Shown here: one piece after another, positions 1-8,763 of the stretch | Position numbering within the stretch: the first letter of the stretch is position 1 | How the letters are laid out: each line of letters begins with the position of its first letter | Assembly: GCF_030052995.1 (NCBI RefSeq) | Contig: NZ_JASJPW010000003.1 | Location: 124,001-188,000 of the forward strand | DNA: 64,000 bases | Source: Gemmobacter sp. 24YEA27 | GTDB taxonomy: Bacteria; Pseudomonadota; Alphaproteobacteria; Rhodobacterales; Rhodobacteraceae | Reading direction: 5' to 3' | Notes under the pieces: generated by a model | The model's input: only the letters and a program-made list of their open reading frames with translations | Databases searched by the model: none | What the model was told of the DNA's origin: nothing | Position numbers and translations under genes: made by a program

Positions 1-598
1 CCCTCGAGCCGCACCTGCGCCATGGCAGAGCGTATCGTCTCGGGGCGTTTTTCCGGAGCGAAGCGGCGCACCGAGGCATCGGCGGGCAGTTCGACATTGA
101 TCGAGAGGCGGTCGGCATAAAGCCCTGCCTCGCGGATCAGATCGGGGCTGGCATCGGGAATGGTCTTGAGATGGATATAGCCCTGAAGCCGTGATCCTGG
201 CGCAGGACCCGCGCGATGCGGGCCATATCCGCCATGGTCTGATCGGGCGAACGGATGATCCCCGATGACAGGAACAGCCCTTCGATGTAATTGCGCCGGT
301 AGAATTCCAGCGTGAGCGAGACGACCTCATCGACCGAAAACCGCGCGCGCTCGACATTCGATGACACGCGGTTGATGCAATAGGCGCAGTCGAAGATGCA
401 GAAATTGGTCATCAGGATTTTTAAAAGGCTGATGCAGCGCCCGTCGGGCGTGTAGGCGTGGCAGATGCCGGCGCCGCCCGAAGACCCGATACCACCCTTG
501 CGGGAATCACGCTTCTCGCCTCCGCTGGAAGCGCAGGAGGCATCATATTTTGCCGCGTCCGAAAGGATCGCCAGCTTGTCCTGAAGGGGTCTTGCCAT
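1..598 (-). CDS. Radical SAM protein of the DNA modification/repair family, 3' end off the window, one frameshift
   Basis: The N-terminal ~150 residues match the family annotated as putative DNA modification/repair radical SAM protein, which is usually paired with a uracil-DNA-glycosylase-like gene. The start reads MARPLQDKLAILSDAAKYDA, and the [4Fe-4S]-binding CX3CX2C motif is visible as CIFDCAYC, followed by RNYIEGLFLSSG. Near position 185 the frame breaks after QDHGFR; restoring one missing G gives GYIHLKTIP and an open frame to the window edge (LSINVELPADASVRRFAPEK), which is what the family has. The partner gene would lie beyond the left edge. A LexA-type SOS box sits 17 bases upstream of the start. 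The exact chemistry of the family is unknown. Family assignment is confident; intactness is uncertain. Confidence 0.85.
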
Positions 599-984
599 GT
601 GCGCGACAGTATATGTTCACCATATGTTCGTCAATTTCCTCTCTGCCTTATGAGCTGAAATGTGACTGGCGGCCCTGGAGAGCGACCGCCCTATCCGCCA
701 GGTACCACAAATGGCCTTGCCGCACGCACCGCGCCGGGGATTTTTCCCCCAGAGCTGAAAAACGCCCTTCCGGGGCCCTGCCCGCATGTAAAAAATTGTG
801 TGGGGGGCCGCATTCCGATTGAATCGAGATGTTTCGTATATAAAATAAATTGCAGAACCGGCGCGGCATGACGCTGGAAGCGAACTGCAAACAGAGAGGA
901 AGCCTTGATGATCAGAGCTTGCGGCGATCCGGCCGGGGCGCGCGCTCCCTGTGGCAAGGCGACCTCCTGGCAAGGAGGGCTCGT
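599..984. other. Divergent intergenic region (386 bp)
   Basis: The region between the leftward radical SAM gene and rightward livH holds the SOS box at its left end. At its right end is a candidate rightward promoter: TTGAAT (819-824), a 16-base spacer and TAAAAT (841-846), leaving a leader of about 140 bases before livH. No convincing coding frame is present; the open frame running into livH from 850 lacks a ribosome site of its own. Confidence 0.4.
615..629 (-). promoter_or_regulatory. LexA (SOS) box, GTTC-N7-GTTC
   Basis: GTTCACCATATGTTC is an exact match to the alphaproteobacterial LexA operator GTTC-N7-GTTC known from Rhodobacter and Sinorhizobium. It lies 17 bases upstream of the radical SAM start codon (598), where a repressor would cover the promoter. 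Fit of motif and position to a DNA-repair-family gene makes chance unlikely, but binding is inferred. Confidence 0.75.
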
Positions 985-1908
985 ATGAGCACCCTGCTTT
1001 TGCTGCAGGTCATGAATGGCGTTCAGTTCGGGATCCTCCTGTTCCTTGTTGCTGCCGGCCTGACGCTGATCTTCGGGATCATGGATTTCATCAACCTTGC
1101 CCATGGCGCGCTTTACATGGTCGGGGCCTATCTGATGGCGACTTTTGCCGCGACAACTGGCAATTTCTGGCTTGGGCTGGCGCTGACCCTGCCGGCGATG
1201 CTGGTGGTGGGTTTGTTGCTTGAGTTGGGGATCTTCCGAAAGCTCTATCAGCGACCGCATCTCGATCAGGTGCTCGCGACCTTCGCGCTGGTGCTGATCA
1301 CCTCTGAACTGGTCAAGATGATCTGGGGCGCGGCGCCGCTGAACGTCCCGATGCCCGAGAGCCTCTCGGGATCAATGCCGCTGGCCGGACCGATGCGCTT
1401 TCCGGTCTACCGGCTGGCGATCATCCTGGCGGGGCTCGGTCTCGCGCTTGGGCTCTGGTATGTGATCGGGCGCACAAGGCTTGGGATGCTGCTCAGGGCC
1501 GGGGCCTCGAACCGCAATATGGTCTCGGCGCTTGGCGTTGATATCTCACGCCTTTTCACCGTGGTCTTCGCCTTTGGTGCCATGCTGGCCGGATTTGCAG
1601 GGGCCATTGTCTCGCCCATTCTCTCGGTCGATCCGGGGATGGGAGATTCGATCCTGATCCTTGCCTTCGTGGTGATCGTGATTGGCGGCGTCGGCTCGGT
1701 CCGGGGCGCCTTTATCGCCGCGCTGCTGGTCGGCATCATCGACACGGTCGGGCGGATCTTCGGGCCGATGCTTTTGAAAATGGCCTTTGACCCGGCAGTG
1801 GCCAATCAGCTGGGCCGTACCCTTGCCCCCATGCTGGTCTATCTGCTGATGATCGCCATTCTTTGCTGGCGCCCGAACGGGCTTTTCGGTCGGAGCCATG
1901 CCAAATGA
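985..1908 (+). CDS. livH: ABC transporter permease, LivH family
   Basis: A 307-residue inner-membrane permease of the LivH type, one of two membrane subunits of a branched-chain amino acid or aromatic acid importer. The family signature is clear near the N-terminus (GLTLIFGIMDFINLAHGALY), followed by about eight hydrophobic helices and the GGVGSVRGAF motif before the C-terminus. The start at 985 is chosen because AAGGAGG (972-978) stands six bases upstream; the frame is open further upstream but without a better start. It overlaps the next gene by ATGA (1905-1908). Together with livM, livG and livF it forms an operon. The substrate is unknown, and the neighbouring hydroxylases argue for an aromatic or heterocyclic acid rather than leucine. 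Confidence 0.9.
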   Translation: MSTLLLLQVMNGVQFGILLFLVAAGLTLIFGIMDFINLAHGALYMVGAYLMATFAATTGNFWLGLALTLPAMLVVGLLLELGIFRKLYQRPHLDQVLATFALVLITSELVKMIWGAAPLNVPMPESLSGSMPLAGPMRFPVYRLAIILAGLGLALGLWYVIGRTRLGMLLRAGASNRNMVSALGVDISRLFTVVFAFGAMLAGFAGAIVSPILSVDPGMGDSILILAFVVIVIGGVGSVRGAFIAALLVGIIDTVGRIFGPMLLKMAFDPAVANQLGRTLAPMLVYLLMIAILCWRPNGLFGRSHAK

Positions 1909-2887
1909 CCCAGACGCCTTCGCACATACCGCGCAGCGGCGACCCCCGCATCCGCATCGCGCTTTGCATCTTCGCGGGCCTTGCCATCGTGCCGCCGCTT
2001 CTGAACCTTGCCGGCTGGACTATTACACCTCGGTCGTCACGCGGATGATGATCTATGCCATCGCCGCGCTGTCACTGGATCTGATCCTGGGCTATGGTGC
2101 GCTGGTTTCCTTTGGCCATGCTGCCTTTTTCGGGATCGGCGCCTATGCGGCGCTGTTCCTGCAAACAAGGGGGATCACCGATTTCTTCCTGCATCTTGCG
2201 GGGCAAGCCTTGCGGCCACCGCCTTCGCGCTCGTGACCGGGGCGATCGCATTGCGCACGCGCGGGTCTATTTCATCATGATCTCGCTGGCCTTCGGCCAG
2301 ATGGCGTTCTTTTTCTTCATCTCGCTCTCGGCCTTTGGCGGCGATGACGGGATGAGCCTGTCGCGCGCCACCCTGTTCGGGCAGGACTTCCTGCGCAGCG
2401 AGGTTACGCTGTTCTATCTGGTCCTCGTAATCCTCGTGGTGATCTTCGGCTTCCTCTGCCGCCTGACCCGGTCGCGCTTTGGCCGCGTGCTGATCGGCAC
2501 CCGCGAAGACAGCCTCCGGATGGAGGCAATCGGCTACCGGATCATGCCCTATCAGATGGTCGCCTATGTGATCTCGGCCGTGATCTGCGCCATTGCGGGG
2601 GTGCTGATCGCGAACCAGCTGCAATATGTCTCGCCAACGCTGTCAAGCTGGCAGCGTTCGGGTGAATTCATCATCATGGTCGTGCTGGGCGGCGTCGGAA
2701 ACCTCGTCGGGGCGCTGGCGGGTGCCTTCTGACCATCGGCCTGGAAGAGGCGCTCGCGCGGTTCTCGAACATTGGAAGCTCTGGTTCGGCATGCTGCTTC
2801 TGGCGGTCGTTCTGTTTTCGCCCGTGGCCTGACCGGCTTGTGGAGCGCGTCAGCGGGCGCGTCACCGGCAAGGGAGATGACAAATGA
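1905..2887 (+). CDS. livM: ABC transporter permease, LivM family, multiple frameshifts
   Basis: Second permease subunit. Reading across frames gives a LivM protein: MTQTPSHIPRSGDPRIRIAL, then LILGYGALVSFGHAAFFGIG, then YFIMISLAFGQMAFFFFISL, then VVLGGVGNLVGALAGAF, and an end resembling PRGLTGL. As read, the frame breaks about seven times (near 2024, 2203, 2266, 2730, 2769, 2823 and 2838), each explained by one base missing from a G, C or T run. The start overlaps livH (ATGA) and the restored stop (2885-2887) overlaps the livG start (ATGA), so the operon spacing is intact. Seven errors in one gene is exceptional, so true decay cannot be excluded without rereading. Confidence 0.75.
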
Positions 2888-3642
2888 GCCAGCCCCTGCT
2901 TGAAGTCACGTCGCTGCGCAAATCCTATGGTGCGCTTGCGGTCACCAATGACGTTTCGCTGAAGGTCTTTCCCGGTCAGATCCATGCGATCATCGGGCCG
3001 AACGGGGGCGGGCAAGACCACGCTGATCTCGCAGCTTTCCGGCCAGCTTGCGCCGACAGTGGCGAGGTGCGGTATGATGGCGAGGTGATCACCCATCTCG
3101 ACATGGCGGGGCGGGTGCGCCGTGGCCTTGCGCGGTCGTTTCAGCTGACGCGGATCCTGCCCGGGCTGTCGGTGCTGGAAAATGTCGCCATCGCGGTTCA
3201 GGCGCGGACGGGATCCTCCTTTCGTTTCTGGCAGGTTGCCGCCCAGGAGCGCGCGCTGAATGACGAGGCCATGGCCTGCCTGACCGAGGTCGGGCTGGAC
3301 GCCCAGGCCCGGCGGCTGGCGCGCACCCTGTCGCATGGCGAGAAACGCCAGCTAGAGATCGCGATTGCGCTGGCGACAAAGCCGCGTCTTTTGCTGCTGG
3401 ATGAACCCCTTGCCGGCACCGGCCCGGAAGAGGCCGAGATCCTTATCGCGCTGATGCTGCGGCTGAAATCCCGCGTCACCATGATGCTGATCGAGCACGA
3501 CATGAGCGCGGTGTTCCAGCTTGCCGACTTTATCTCGGTGCTGGTTTACGGCGAGATTGTCGCCGGCGGCACGGCGGAAGACATCCGCAATCACCCGAAG
3601 GTGCGCGAGGCCTATCTGGGCGAAGAAGAGGAGGGCGTCTGA
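2884..3642 (+). CDS. livG: ABC transporter ATP-binding protein, LivG family, compensated frameshift in the P-loop
   Basis: A 252-residue ATPase subunit. Family features are visible: SFQLTRILPGLSVLENV, the signature segment LSHGEKRQLEIAIALA, Walker B RLLLLDEPLAG and the switch HIEHD-like LIEHDMS. The open frame looks whole, but the Walker A is wrong: after GPNG it reads GGQDHADLAAF instead of AGKTTLISQL. One extra G at about 3004-3008 shifts the frame and one missing C at about 3053 restores it, so residues 42-57 are translated out of frame. In the corrected reading a normal GPNGAGKTT P-loop appears. It begins within the end of livM and overlaps livF by TGATG. Confidence 0.88.
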   Translation: MSQPLLEVTSLRKSYGALAVTNDVSLKVFPGQIHAIIGPNGGGQDHADLAAFRPACADSGEVRYDGEVITHLDMAGRVRRGLARSFQLTRILPGLSVLENVAIAVQARTGSSFRFWQVAAQERALNDEAMACLTEVGLDAQARRLARTLSHGEKRQLEIAIALATKPRLLLLDEPLAGTGPEEAEILIALMLRLKSRVTMMLIEHDMSAVFQLADFISVLVYGEIVAGGTAEDIRNHPKVREAYLGEEEEGV

Positions 3643-4340
3643 TGCTGCTGGTCGAGGATCTCGAGGCCTCTTATGGCGACAGCAAGGTGCTTTTTGGCAT
3701 GTCGCTTGCGATTAACAAGGGCGAAGTGGTCACGCTTCTGGGCCGTAACGGCATGGGCAAAACCACGACGATCAACACGATCTTCGGTCTCGTAAAACCA
3801 CGCGGGGGCCGGATCTCGGTGCATGGCCGCGATGTCGCCGGCCTTTCGCCGCACAAGATTGCGCGGATGGGCCTTGGGCTGGTGCCCGAGGGGCGGATGA
3901 TCTTCCCCAATCTCACCGTCGCCGAAAACCTGATCGCCACCGCCCATTCCGGCGGAAAGAAAGGCAAATGGACGCTTGAGCGCGTCTATGGCCTGTTTCC
4001 GCGCCTGAAAGAGCGGGCGTCGAATATGGGCAACCAGCTCTCGGGTGGCGAACAGCAGATGCTGGCCATCGGGCGGGCGCTGATGACCAATCCCGATCTT
4101 GTGGTGCTGGACGAGGCGACCGAAGGGCTCGCGCCGCTGATCCGCGATCAGATCTGGGATTGCCTTGCGAAACTGAAAGCGGAAGGCGAGGCGATCCTTG
4201 TCATCGACAAGAATGTCGATGCGCTGACCCGCTTTGCCGACCGCCATTATGTCGTGGAAAAGGGCCGGGTTGTCTGGTCCGGCACCACCCAGGCGCTGAA
4301 AGACAGCCCCGCGATCAAGGATCGGTTTCTCAAGGTCTGA
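3642..4340 (+). CDS. livF: ABC transporter ATP-binding protein, LivF family
   Basis: A 232-residue ATPase subunit, the second nucleotide-binding protein of the importer. Intact motifs are Walker A GRNGMGKTT (residues 34-42), signature LSGGEQQ, Walker B LVVLDEATEGLAP, and the LivF-type phrase LGLVPEGRMIFPNLTVAENL. It starts inside the livG stop (TGATG), which suggests translational coupling. No periplasmic binding protein follows directly; the SBP gene at 7513 is the likely partner. The usual LivF glutamine-asparagine pair near the switch is replaced by VIDKNVDAL, a minor variation. Confidence 0.93.
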   Translation: MLLVEDLEASYGDSKVLFGMSLAINKGEVVTLLGRNGMGKTTTINTIFGLVKPRGGRISVHGRDVAGLSPHKIARMGLGLVPEGRMIFPNLTVAENLIATAHSGGKKGKWTLERVYGLFPRLKERASNMGNQLSGGEQQMLAIGRALMTNPDLVVLDEATEGLAPLIRDQIWDCLAKLKAEGEAILVIDKNVDALTRFADRHYVVEKGRVVWSGTTQALKDSPAIKDRFLKV

Positions 4341-4361
4341 GGCGGGTCAGCGCCCCGTAAG

Positions 4362-5342
4362 TCAGCGCTGCGCGTGGCGGCGCGACAGCTCGGAGGGCGG
4401 CGCCCCGAAGCGGCGACGGAAATCGGTGGCGAAAGCGCCAAGATGGTTGAAGCCAAAGCGCAGCGCCAGATCGGTGATGCCGTTTGGCGGGCAAAGACCG
4501 GCCTCGATCTCGGCGCGCACCCGTTGCAGGCGCATCTCTTTCAGGGCCGCCAGCGGCGTGGTGCCGCGCTTGTCGCGCATCAGCCGGTGCAGGCTGCGCA
4601 CACTTATCCCAACCGCCTGCGCTATCGCCGCCGGATCGATCACCTGGTCGAGATGGCTGGCCATGAACGCCTCGGCGCGCAAAAGCATCCTGTCACTTTG
4701 CGACCTGGTGTCCTGCGACCGGACAGCCGCCGGCATATGGGCTTTCAGCGCGCGGGCGATGGCGCCGGTCAGGCTTTGCTCCAGGCCAAGCGCCAGCGGG
4801 CTGTCGCCAACCAGCACCCCGGATTCCAGTTCCGTCAGAAGATATTGCGCCAGCCGCCACAGCTGCGCCCCTTCCGGCGTGGCCAGCGAAAGACTGCCCG
4901 AGGGCAGCGGCCCACAGGCCAGCGCCGCGATCTGCGGCGCGCTCAGATCAACAATCAGCATCCGGCTGTCCTGGGAGAAATCCAGATCCAGCCCGGTTGG
5001 CGCATCGACCACCTGGGCCTCAAGACCCGAGCGGAAGCTTTCTTCCCCCCGTCGTCCGCTGCGCGCGAGGAAGGTGCCACCGACCGGGATCTGCAACAGC
5101 GAAATTGCCCGGTCCGGTGCCACCCTGACCGAAGCGGGCGCCCCCAGGCGCACCGCTGTCAGCCCCAGCCCATTGACCCGCTGATGCAGAATCTCGGTCC
5201 GGTATCCGCGCCGCGCCTGCCCCCGCACCCGACAGGGGCGCAAGAGGTCAGACATCACCGCCTCGAATTCCTCGAGCGAGCTGCTGCGCTTCCACAAAGG
5301 CGGCGGCGACCGTGGCGGCAAGGGCGGCGGCAAGCTTTGCAT
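4362..5342 (-). CDS. AraC-family transcriptional regulator
   Basis: A 326-residue regulator. The N-terminal ~200 residues fit the AraC-binding-like ligand domain (GYRTEILHQ, then PVGGTFLARSG, then LIVDLSA). The C-terminal ~100 residues are the double helix-turn-helix domain, with VIDPAAIAQAVGISVRSLHR and a second helix pair ending ITDLALRFGFNHLGAFATDF. It is convergent with livF (21 bases apart) and divergent from the flavoprotein hydroxylase at 5619, so it is the natural candidate to activate that catabolic block. The first ~28 residues are proline and serine rich; a start at internal Met30 (MSDLLRPCRV) is possible. Effector unknown. Confidence 0.88.
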   Translation of the reverse strand: MQSLPPPLPPRSPPPLWKRSSSLEEFEAVMSDLLRPCRVRGQARRGYRTEILHQRVNGLGLTAVRLGAPASVRVAPDRAISLLQIPVGGTFLARSGRRGEESFRSGLEAQVVDAPTGLDLDFSQDSRMLIVDLSAPQIAALACGPLPSGSLSLATPEGAQLWRLAQYLLTELESGVLVGDSPLALGLEQSLTGAIARALKAHMPAAVRSQDTRSQSDRMLLRAEAFMASHLDQVIDPAAIAQAVGISVRSLHRLMRDKRGTTPLAALKEMRLQRVRAEIEAGLCPPNGITDLALRFGFNHLGAFATDFRRRFGAPPSELSRRHAQR

Positions 5343-5618
5343 TTACGCGATCAACCGGGTCAGTGAGGGGCGGAATTTATTTCAGGCTTATAGTTTCCGA
5401 CGGCAATTCAACCATGGGCCGGGCGGCTTTTGCAAAAGCTTTCTGCACTGGGCGCCGCTGACCGCGCGTGCCTGCGGGAAAAAGCGTAGCAGATGGCGCT
5501 CTGCTGATAGTCTGGCGCTGTGGCGATAGCTGGCGCGGCCCTTGCCCTCAAGCATCGGCCCAAATGACGGCCGCAGGCAATACCAGCAGGCAGCCGCGAC
5601 GGGGAAGTGAGGAATGAC
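5343..5618. promoter_or_regulatory. Divergent promoter region with a 14-bp palindrome
   Basis: The intergenic stretch between the AraC regulator and the hydroxylase contains the perfect palindrome GCTTTTGCAAAAGC (5426-5439). Such a dyad in a divergent regulator/target region is a plausible operator. AraC proteins more often bind direct repeats, so another regulator of the island (LuxR or MarR) is possible. No coding potential seen. Confidence 0.4.
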
Positions 5619-6857
5619 ATGAATGTATTGGTGAGTGGGGCCGGAATTGGCGGGCTGACGCTGGCCCTGATGTTGCAGGCGCGCGGCATCTCCTGCCAGA
5701 TCTTCGAGGCCGCCCCCGAATTGCGCGAATTGGGCGTCGGCATCAATGTGTTGCCACATGCGATCCGCGAACTTGCCGAGCTGGGCCTTTTGCCCGAGCT
5801 GGACCGGATCGCCATTCGCACCAGCGAATTGCGCTACCAGACAAGGCAGGGCCAGGAGGTCTGGCGCGAGCCGCGCGGTGTCGAGGCCGGCGGCGACTAC
5901 CCGCAATTCTCGATCCATCGCGGGCGGCTGCATAATATGCTGCGCGAGGCGGTGCTGGACCGGCTCGGGCCGGGGGCGGTGCATCTCTCGCATCGCAGCA
6001 CCGGCTTCCACCAGGATGCGGATGGAGTCAGGCTGGAATTCGACACTGGCCTGTCAGCGCAGGGCGATATTCTGGTCGCGGCGGATGGGGTGCATTCGCC
6101 GATCCGCGCACAGCTTTACCCGAACGAACCTGGCCTGAAATGGAATGGCGTCATGATGTGGCGTGGCGCGGTTGAGACCGATGCGTTTGCCGATGGCCGC
6201 ACTATGATCGTTGCGGGCGGCTTTACCTATAAGCTGGTGCTCTACCCGATCGCGCCCGGATCCGCGCCCGGCAAGGTGCTGATGAACTGGGTCGTAACTT
6301 ACCGCCCCGGCGCCGAGGGCAGCCCGACCCCGAAGCGCGAAGACTGGAACCGCCAGGGCACGCTGGAAGAGCTGATCCCGCATGTGCGCGCTTTTGATGT
6401 GAATGTGATCGACCTGGAGGCGCTGGTGCGCGCCACGCCGGTCTTCCTGGAATATCCGATGTGCGACCGCGATCCGCTGCCGGGATGGAGCCATGACCGT
6501 GTGACGCTGATCGGCGATGCCGCGCATCCGATGTATCCGGTGGGATCAAATGGCGCGAGCCAGGCGATCCTTGACACCAGAGCGCTGGCGGATCTGCTGG
6601 TGGGCGCGACAACAGCGGATGCCATCCGCGCGGCACTTGCCGCCTATGATGCGGCGCGCCGCCCTGTCACCGCCGAGATCGTGCGGCTGAACCGGCTTGG
6701 CGGCCCCGAAGGGCTGATCGACGAGGTCGAGCGCCGCGCGCCTGATGGCTTCTCCGATCTCGACCAGGTGATCACGCCTGAGGAACGCGCCGCCATCGTG
6801 CGCGGCTATGCTTCGACCGCCGGTTTTTCGGATGACCAGACCCGGAAACGCCAGTGA
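5619..6857 (+). CDS. FAD-dependent monooxygenase, PhzS-like flavin-dependent oxidoreductase
   Basis: A 412-residue group A aromatic hydroxylase-type flavoprotein. The FAD dinucleotide motif GAGIGG is at residues 7-12, a PhzS-like block follows (GVGINVLPHAIREL, PQFSIHRGRLHNML), and the second FAD motif GDAAHPMYPVGSNGASQ is near residue 300. It should use NAD(P)H and O2 to hydroxylate, possibly with decarboxylation, an aromatic or heteroaromatic substrate in the cytoplasm. The start at 5619 is preferred over the in-frame GTG at 5607 because GAGGA lies six bases before it. First gene of the rightward catabolic run; the cupin follows after 65 bases. Substrate not determined. Confidence 0.88.
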   Translation: MNVLVSGAGIGGLTLALMLQARGISCQIFEAAPELRELGVGINVLPHAIRELAELGLLPELDRIAIRTSELRYQTRQGQEVWREPRGVEAGGDYPQFSIHRGRLHNMLREAVLDRLGPGAVHLSHRSTGFHQDADGVRLEFDTGLSAQGDILVAADGVHSPIRAQLYPNEPGLKWNGVMMWRGAVETDAFADGRTMIVAGGFTYKLVLYPIAPGSAPGKVLMNWVVTYRPGAEGSPTPKREDWNRQGTLEELIPHVRAFDVNVIDLEALVRATPVFLEYPMCDRDPLPGWSHDRVTLIGDAAHPMYPVGSNGASQAILDTRALADLLVGATTADAIRAALAAYDAARRPVTAEIVRLNRLGGPEGLIDEVERRAPDGFSDLDQVITPEERAAIVRGYASTAGFSDDQTRKRQ

Positions 6858-6922
6858 GGCGCAGAAATAGCTTTACACACAAAATTTTTAAATCTGAATG
6901 AGATGAAGAAGGAGATCGAAAG

Positions 6923-7398
6923 ATGACCACCCCGACCTATCCGCTGCCGCCCGTTCCCATGCCCCCGGTGTGGTGGCCGGTGACGATGGCATCAAAGGCA
7001 TCGTCTGGAACATTCTGGGCCAGACCTATACGCCGAAATCCTGCAGCGAAAGCTCGATGTCCTGGCATGCGGTTTTCCCGCCCGGCACCTTCGTGCCGCA
7101 TCACATTCATTTCACCCAGGATGAATTCGTCTATATCCTCTCGGGCGAGCTTGAGGCCGAGGTCGGCGGCAAACTGCGCCGTGCGGGCCCGGGCGATCTG
7201 GTTGTCCTGCCGCGCGGCATCGCGCATGGGCTTTTCAACCGGTCGGATTCAGATGTGGTCGCGATGTTCTGGGTTTCCCCGACGGCAAAGCTGTGGGAAA
7301 TGTTCTCTTTGATCCATAATGTGCCGGACCCGGCCGAAGTGGTGCGGATCGCCGGCTTCCACGAGCTGGAATTCGTGCCGCCACCGGCGCTTGACTGA
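6923..7398 (+). CDS. Cupin domain protein, one frameshift
   Basis: A single-domain cupin of about 158 residues. The metal-ligand pattern is complete: FVPHHIHFTQDEF gives two His and one Glu, and RGIAHGLFN gives the last His. The fold is that of small quercetinase-like or sugar-binding cupins; whether it is a dioxygenase, isomerase or binding protein cannot be told. AAGAAGGAG precedes the ATG at 6923. The frame breaks near 6971, where one missing G turns PMPPGVVAGDDG into PMPPVWWPVT; restoring it joins both parts. It is a close paralogue of the C-terminal domain of the hydrolase fusion at 11592, sharing NILGQTYT and VPDPAEVVR. Confidence 0.82.
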
Positions 7399-7512
7399 TC
7401 AAAAGACCTGACGGCGCGCGTCTGCCTGGCGCGCGCGTCCACCAAAAACTGGCCGCCAAAATACCGGCCACCCAAAAACACTGGGCGCCAACAGGCCCGA
7501 TGGAGGTAGTAA

Positions 7513-8682
7513 ATGAATAAAGTGAAAGCATCCCTGCTGGCTGGCAGCATCCTTGCCGGGTTCGCATCCGTGGCCAGGGCCGATGATGATGTGGTCCGGA
7601 TCGGCCTGATCTACACGCTGTCAGGACCGGCGGCTGTTCTGGGCGAACAGGCGCGCGACGGGTTCCAGCTGGCGCTTGACGATCTGGGCGGCCAGATCGG
7701 CGGCAGGCAGGTCGAGCTGATCATTGTCGATGACGAACAAAAACCCGAAGTCGCCGTCAGCCGCGCGCGCGAGCTGGTCGAGGGCAATAAGGTCGATTTC
7801 GTGGTCGGCCCGATCTTTTCCAACATCCTGAACGCCATCATGCCACCGGTCACCGAAGGTGGCGCCTTCCTGATTTCGACCAATGCCGGAACCTCGACGC
7901 TGGCGGGCAAGGAATGCAACAAGAACCTCTTCGTCACCTCCTATCAGAATGACCAGATCCACGAGGTCTCGGGCAAGGTCGCCCAGGATCGTGGCTATCA
8001 GAATGTCTATCTGCTGGCGCCGAACTATCAGGCCGGCAAGGACGCGATGGAGGGCTTCAAGCATTCCTATAAAGGCGGCATTGCCGATGAGATGCTGGTC
8101 CCGCTGGGGCAGCTGGATTTCTCGGCCGAGCTGGCGCAGATCGCCGCGACCGGCCCGGATGCGATCTATGCCTTCATGCCGGGCGGCATGGGCGTCAATC
8201 TGGTCAAGCAGTTCAACCAGGCCGGCATGAGCGGCATTCCCTTCCTCTCGGCCTTTACGGTGGATGAATCTACCCTTCCGGCACAGCAGGATGCTGCGCT
8301 TGAGATGTTTGCCGGGTCGAACTGGGCGCCTGATCTCGACACGCCGCAATCACTGGCCTTCACCGATGCCTTTATCGCCAAATATGACAAAGTCCCCGCG
8401 ACTTTCGCGATGCAGGCCTATGATGCGGCGCTGCTGATCGACAGCGCGGTCAAGGCGGTGGATGGCAAAATGTCAGACCGGGACGGGCTGCGCAGCGCGA
8501 TGCAGAAAGCAGATTTCACCTCGCTGCGCGGCGATTTCTCGTTTGGCAAGAACCACTTCCCGATTCAGGATTTCTACCTGACCAAAGTGGTGAAGCGTGA
8601 AGATGGCCGCTATGCCACTTCGGTTGTCGAGAAGATCTTCGATGACTACCAGGACACCTATGTCAATGACTGCGGATTGTAA
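7513..8682 (+). CDS. ABC transporter periplasmic substrate-binding protein, LivK family
   Basis: A 389-residue type I periplasmic binding protein. A signal peptide is visible (MNKVKASLLAGSILAGFASV, cleavage after ARA near residue 23), followed by the family opening DDVVRIGLIYTLSGPAAVLG. GGAGG lies eight bases before the ATG. It most likely feeds the LivHMGF transporter encoded at 985-4340, which has no binding protein of its own. Its place between a cupin and an oxygenase suggests the ligand is the compound degraded here; relatives of this type bind aromatic acids as well as amino acids. A strong intrinsic terminator follows. Confidence 0.9.
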   Translation: MNKVKASLLAGSILAGFASVARADDDVVRIGLIYTLSGPAAVLGEQARDGFQLALDDLGGQIGGRQVELIIVDDEQKPEVAVSRARELVEGNKVDFVVGPIFSNILNAIMPPVTEGGAFLISTNAGTSTLAGKECNKNLFVTSYQNDQIHEVSGKVAQDRGYQNVYLLAPNYQAGKDAMEGFKHSYKGGIADEMLVPLGQLDFSAELAQIAATGPDAIYAFMPGGMGVNLVKQFNQAGMSGIPFLSAFTVDESTLPAQQDAALEMFAGSNWAPDLDTPQSLAFTDAFIAKYDKVPATFAMQAYDAALLIDSAVKAVDGKMSDRDGLRSAMQKADFTSLRGDFSFGKNHFPIQDFYLTKVVKREDGRYATSVVEKIFDDYQDTYVNDCGL

Positions 8683-8705
8683 GCCGCAGCATCGGACAAG
8701 ACTTC

Positions 8706-8734
8706 AAAAGACCGCCCCTCGGGCGGTCTTTTTT
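8706..8734 (+). terminator. Rho-independent terminator after the binding-protein gene
   Basis: An 11-bp perfect stem AAAGACCGCCC / GGGCGGTCTTT with a 3-base loop (CTC) is followed by T residues to 8734. It ends the 5619-8682 transcript. The same hairpin, read leftward, could also stop the convergent LuxR gene. Confidence 0.85.
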
Positions 8735-8763
8735 GCTTCTGCCCCCGGGCCAGATCGCCGCGC

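Noticed and set aside
850-984. N-terminal extension of livH in the same open frame
   Set aside because: The extension is Arg-rich and unlike any LivH N-terminus; AAGGAGG is placed correctly only for the ATG at 985.
7399-7512. GC-rich near-palindromes between the cupin and binding-protein genes as a riboswitch
   Set aside because: Only short GCGCGC-type self-complementarity; no conserved aptamer layout recognised.
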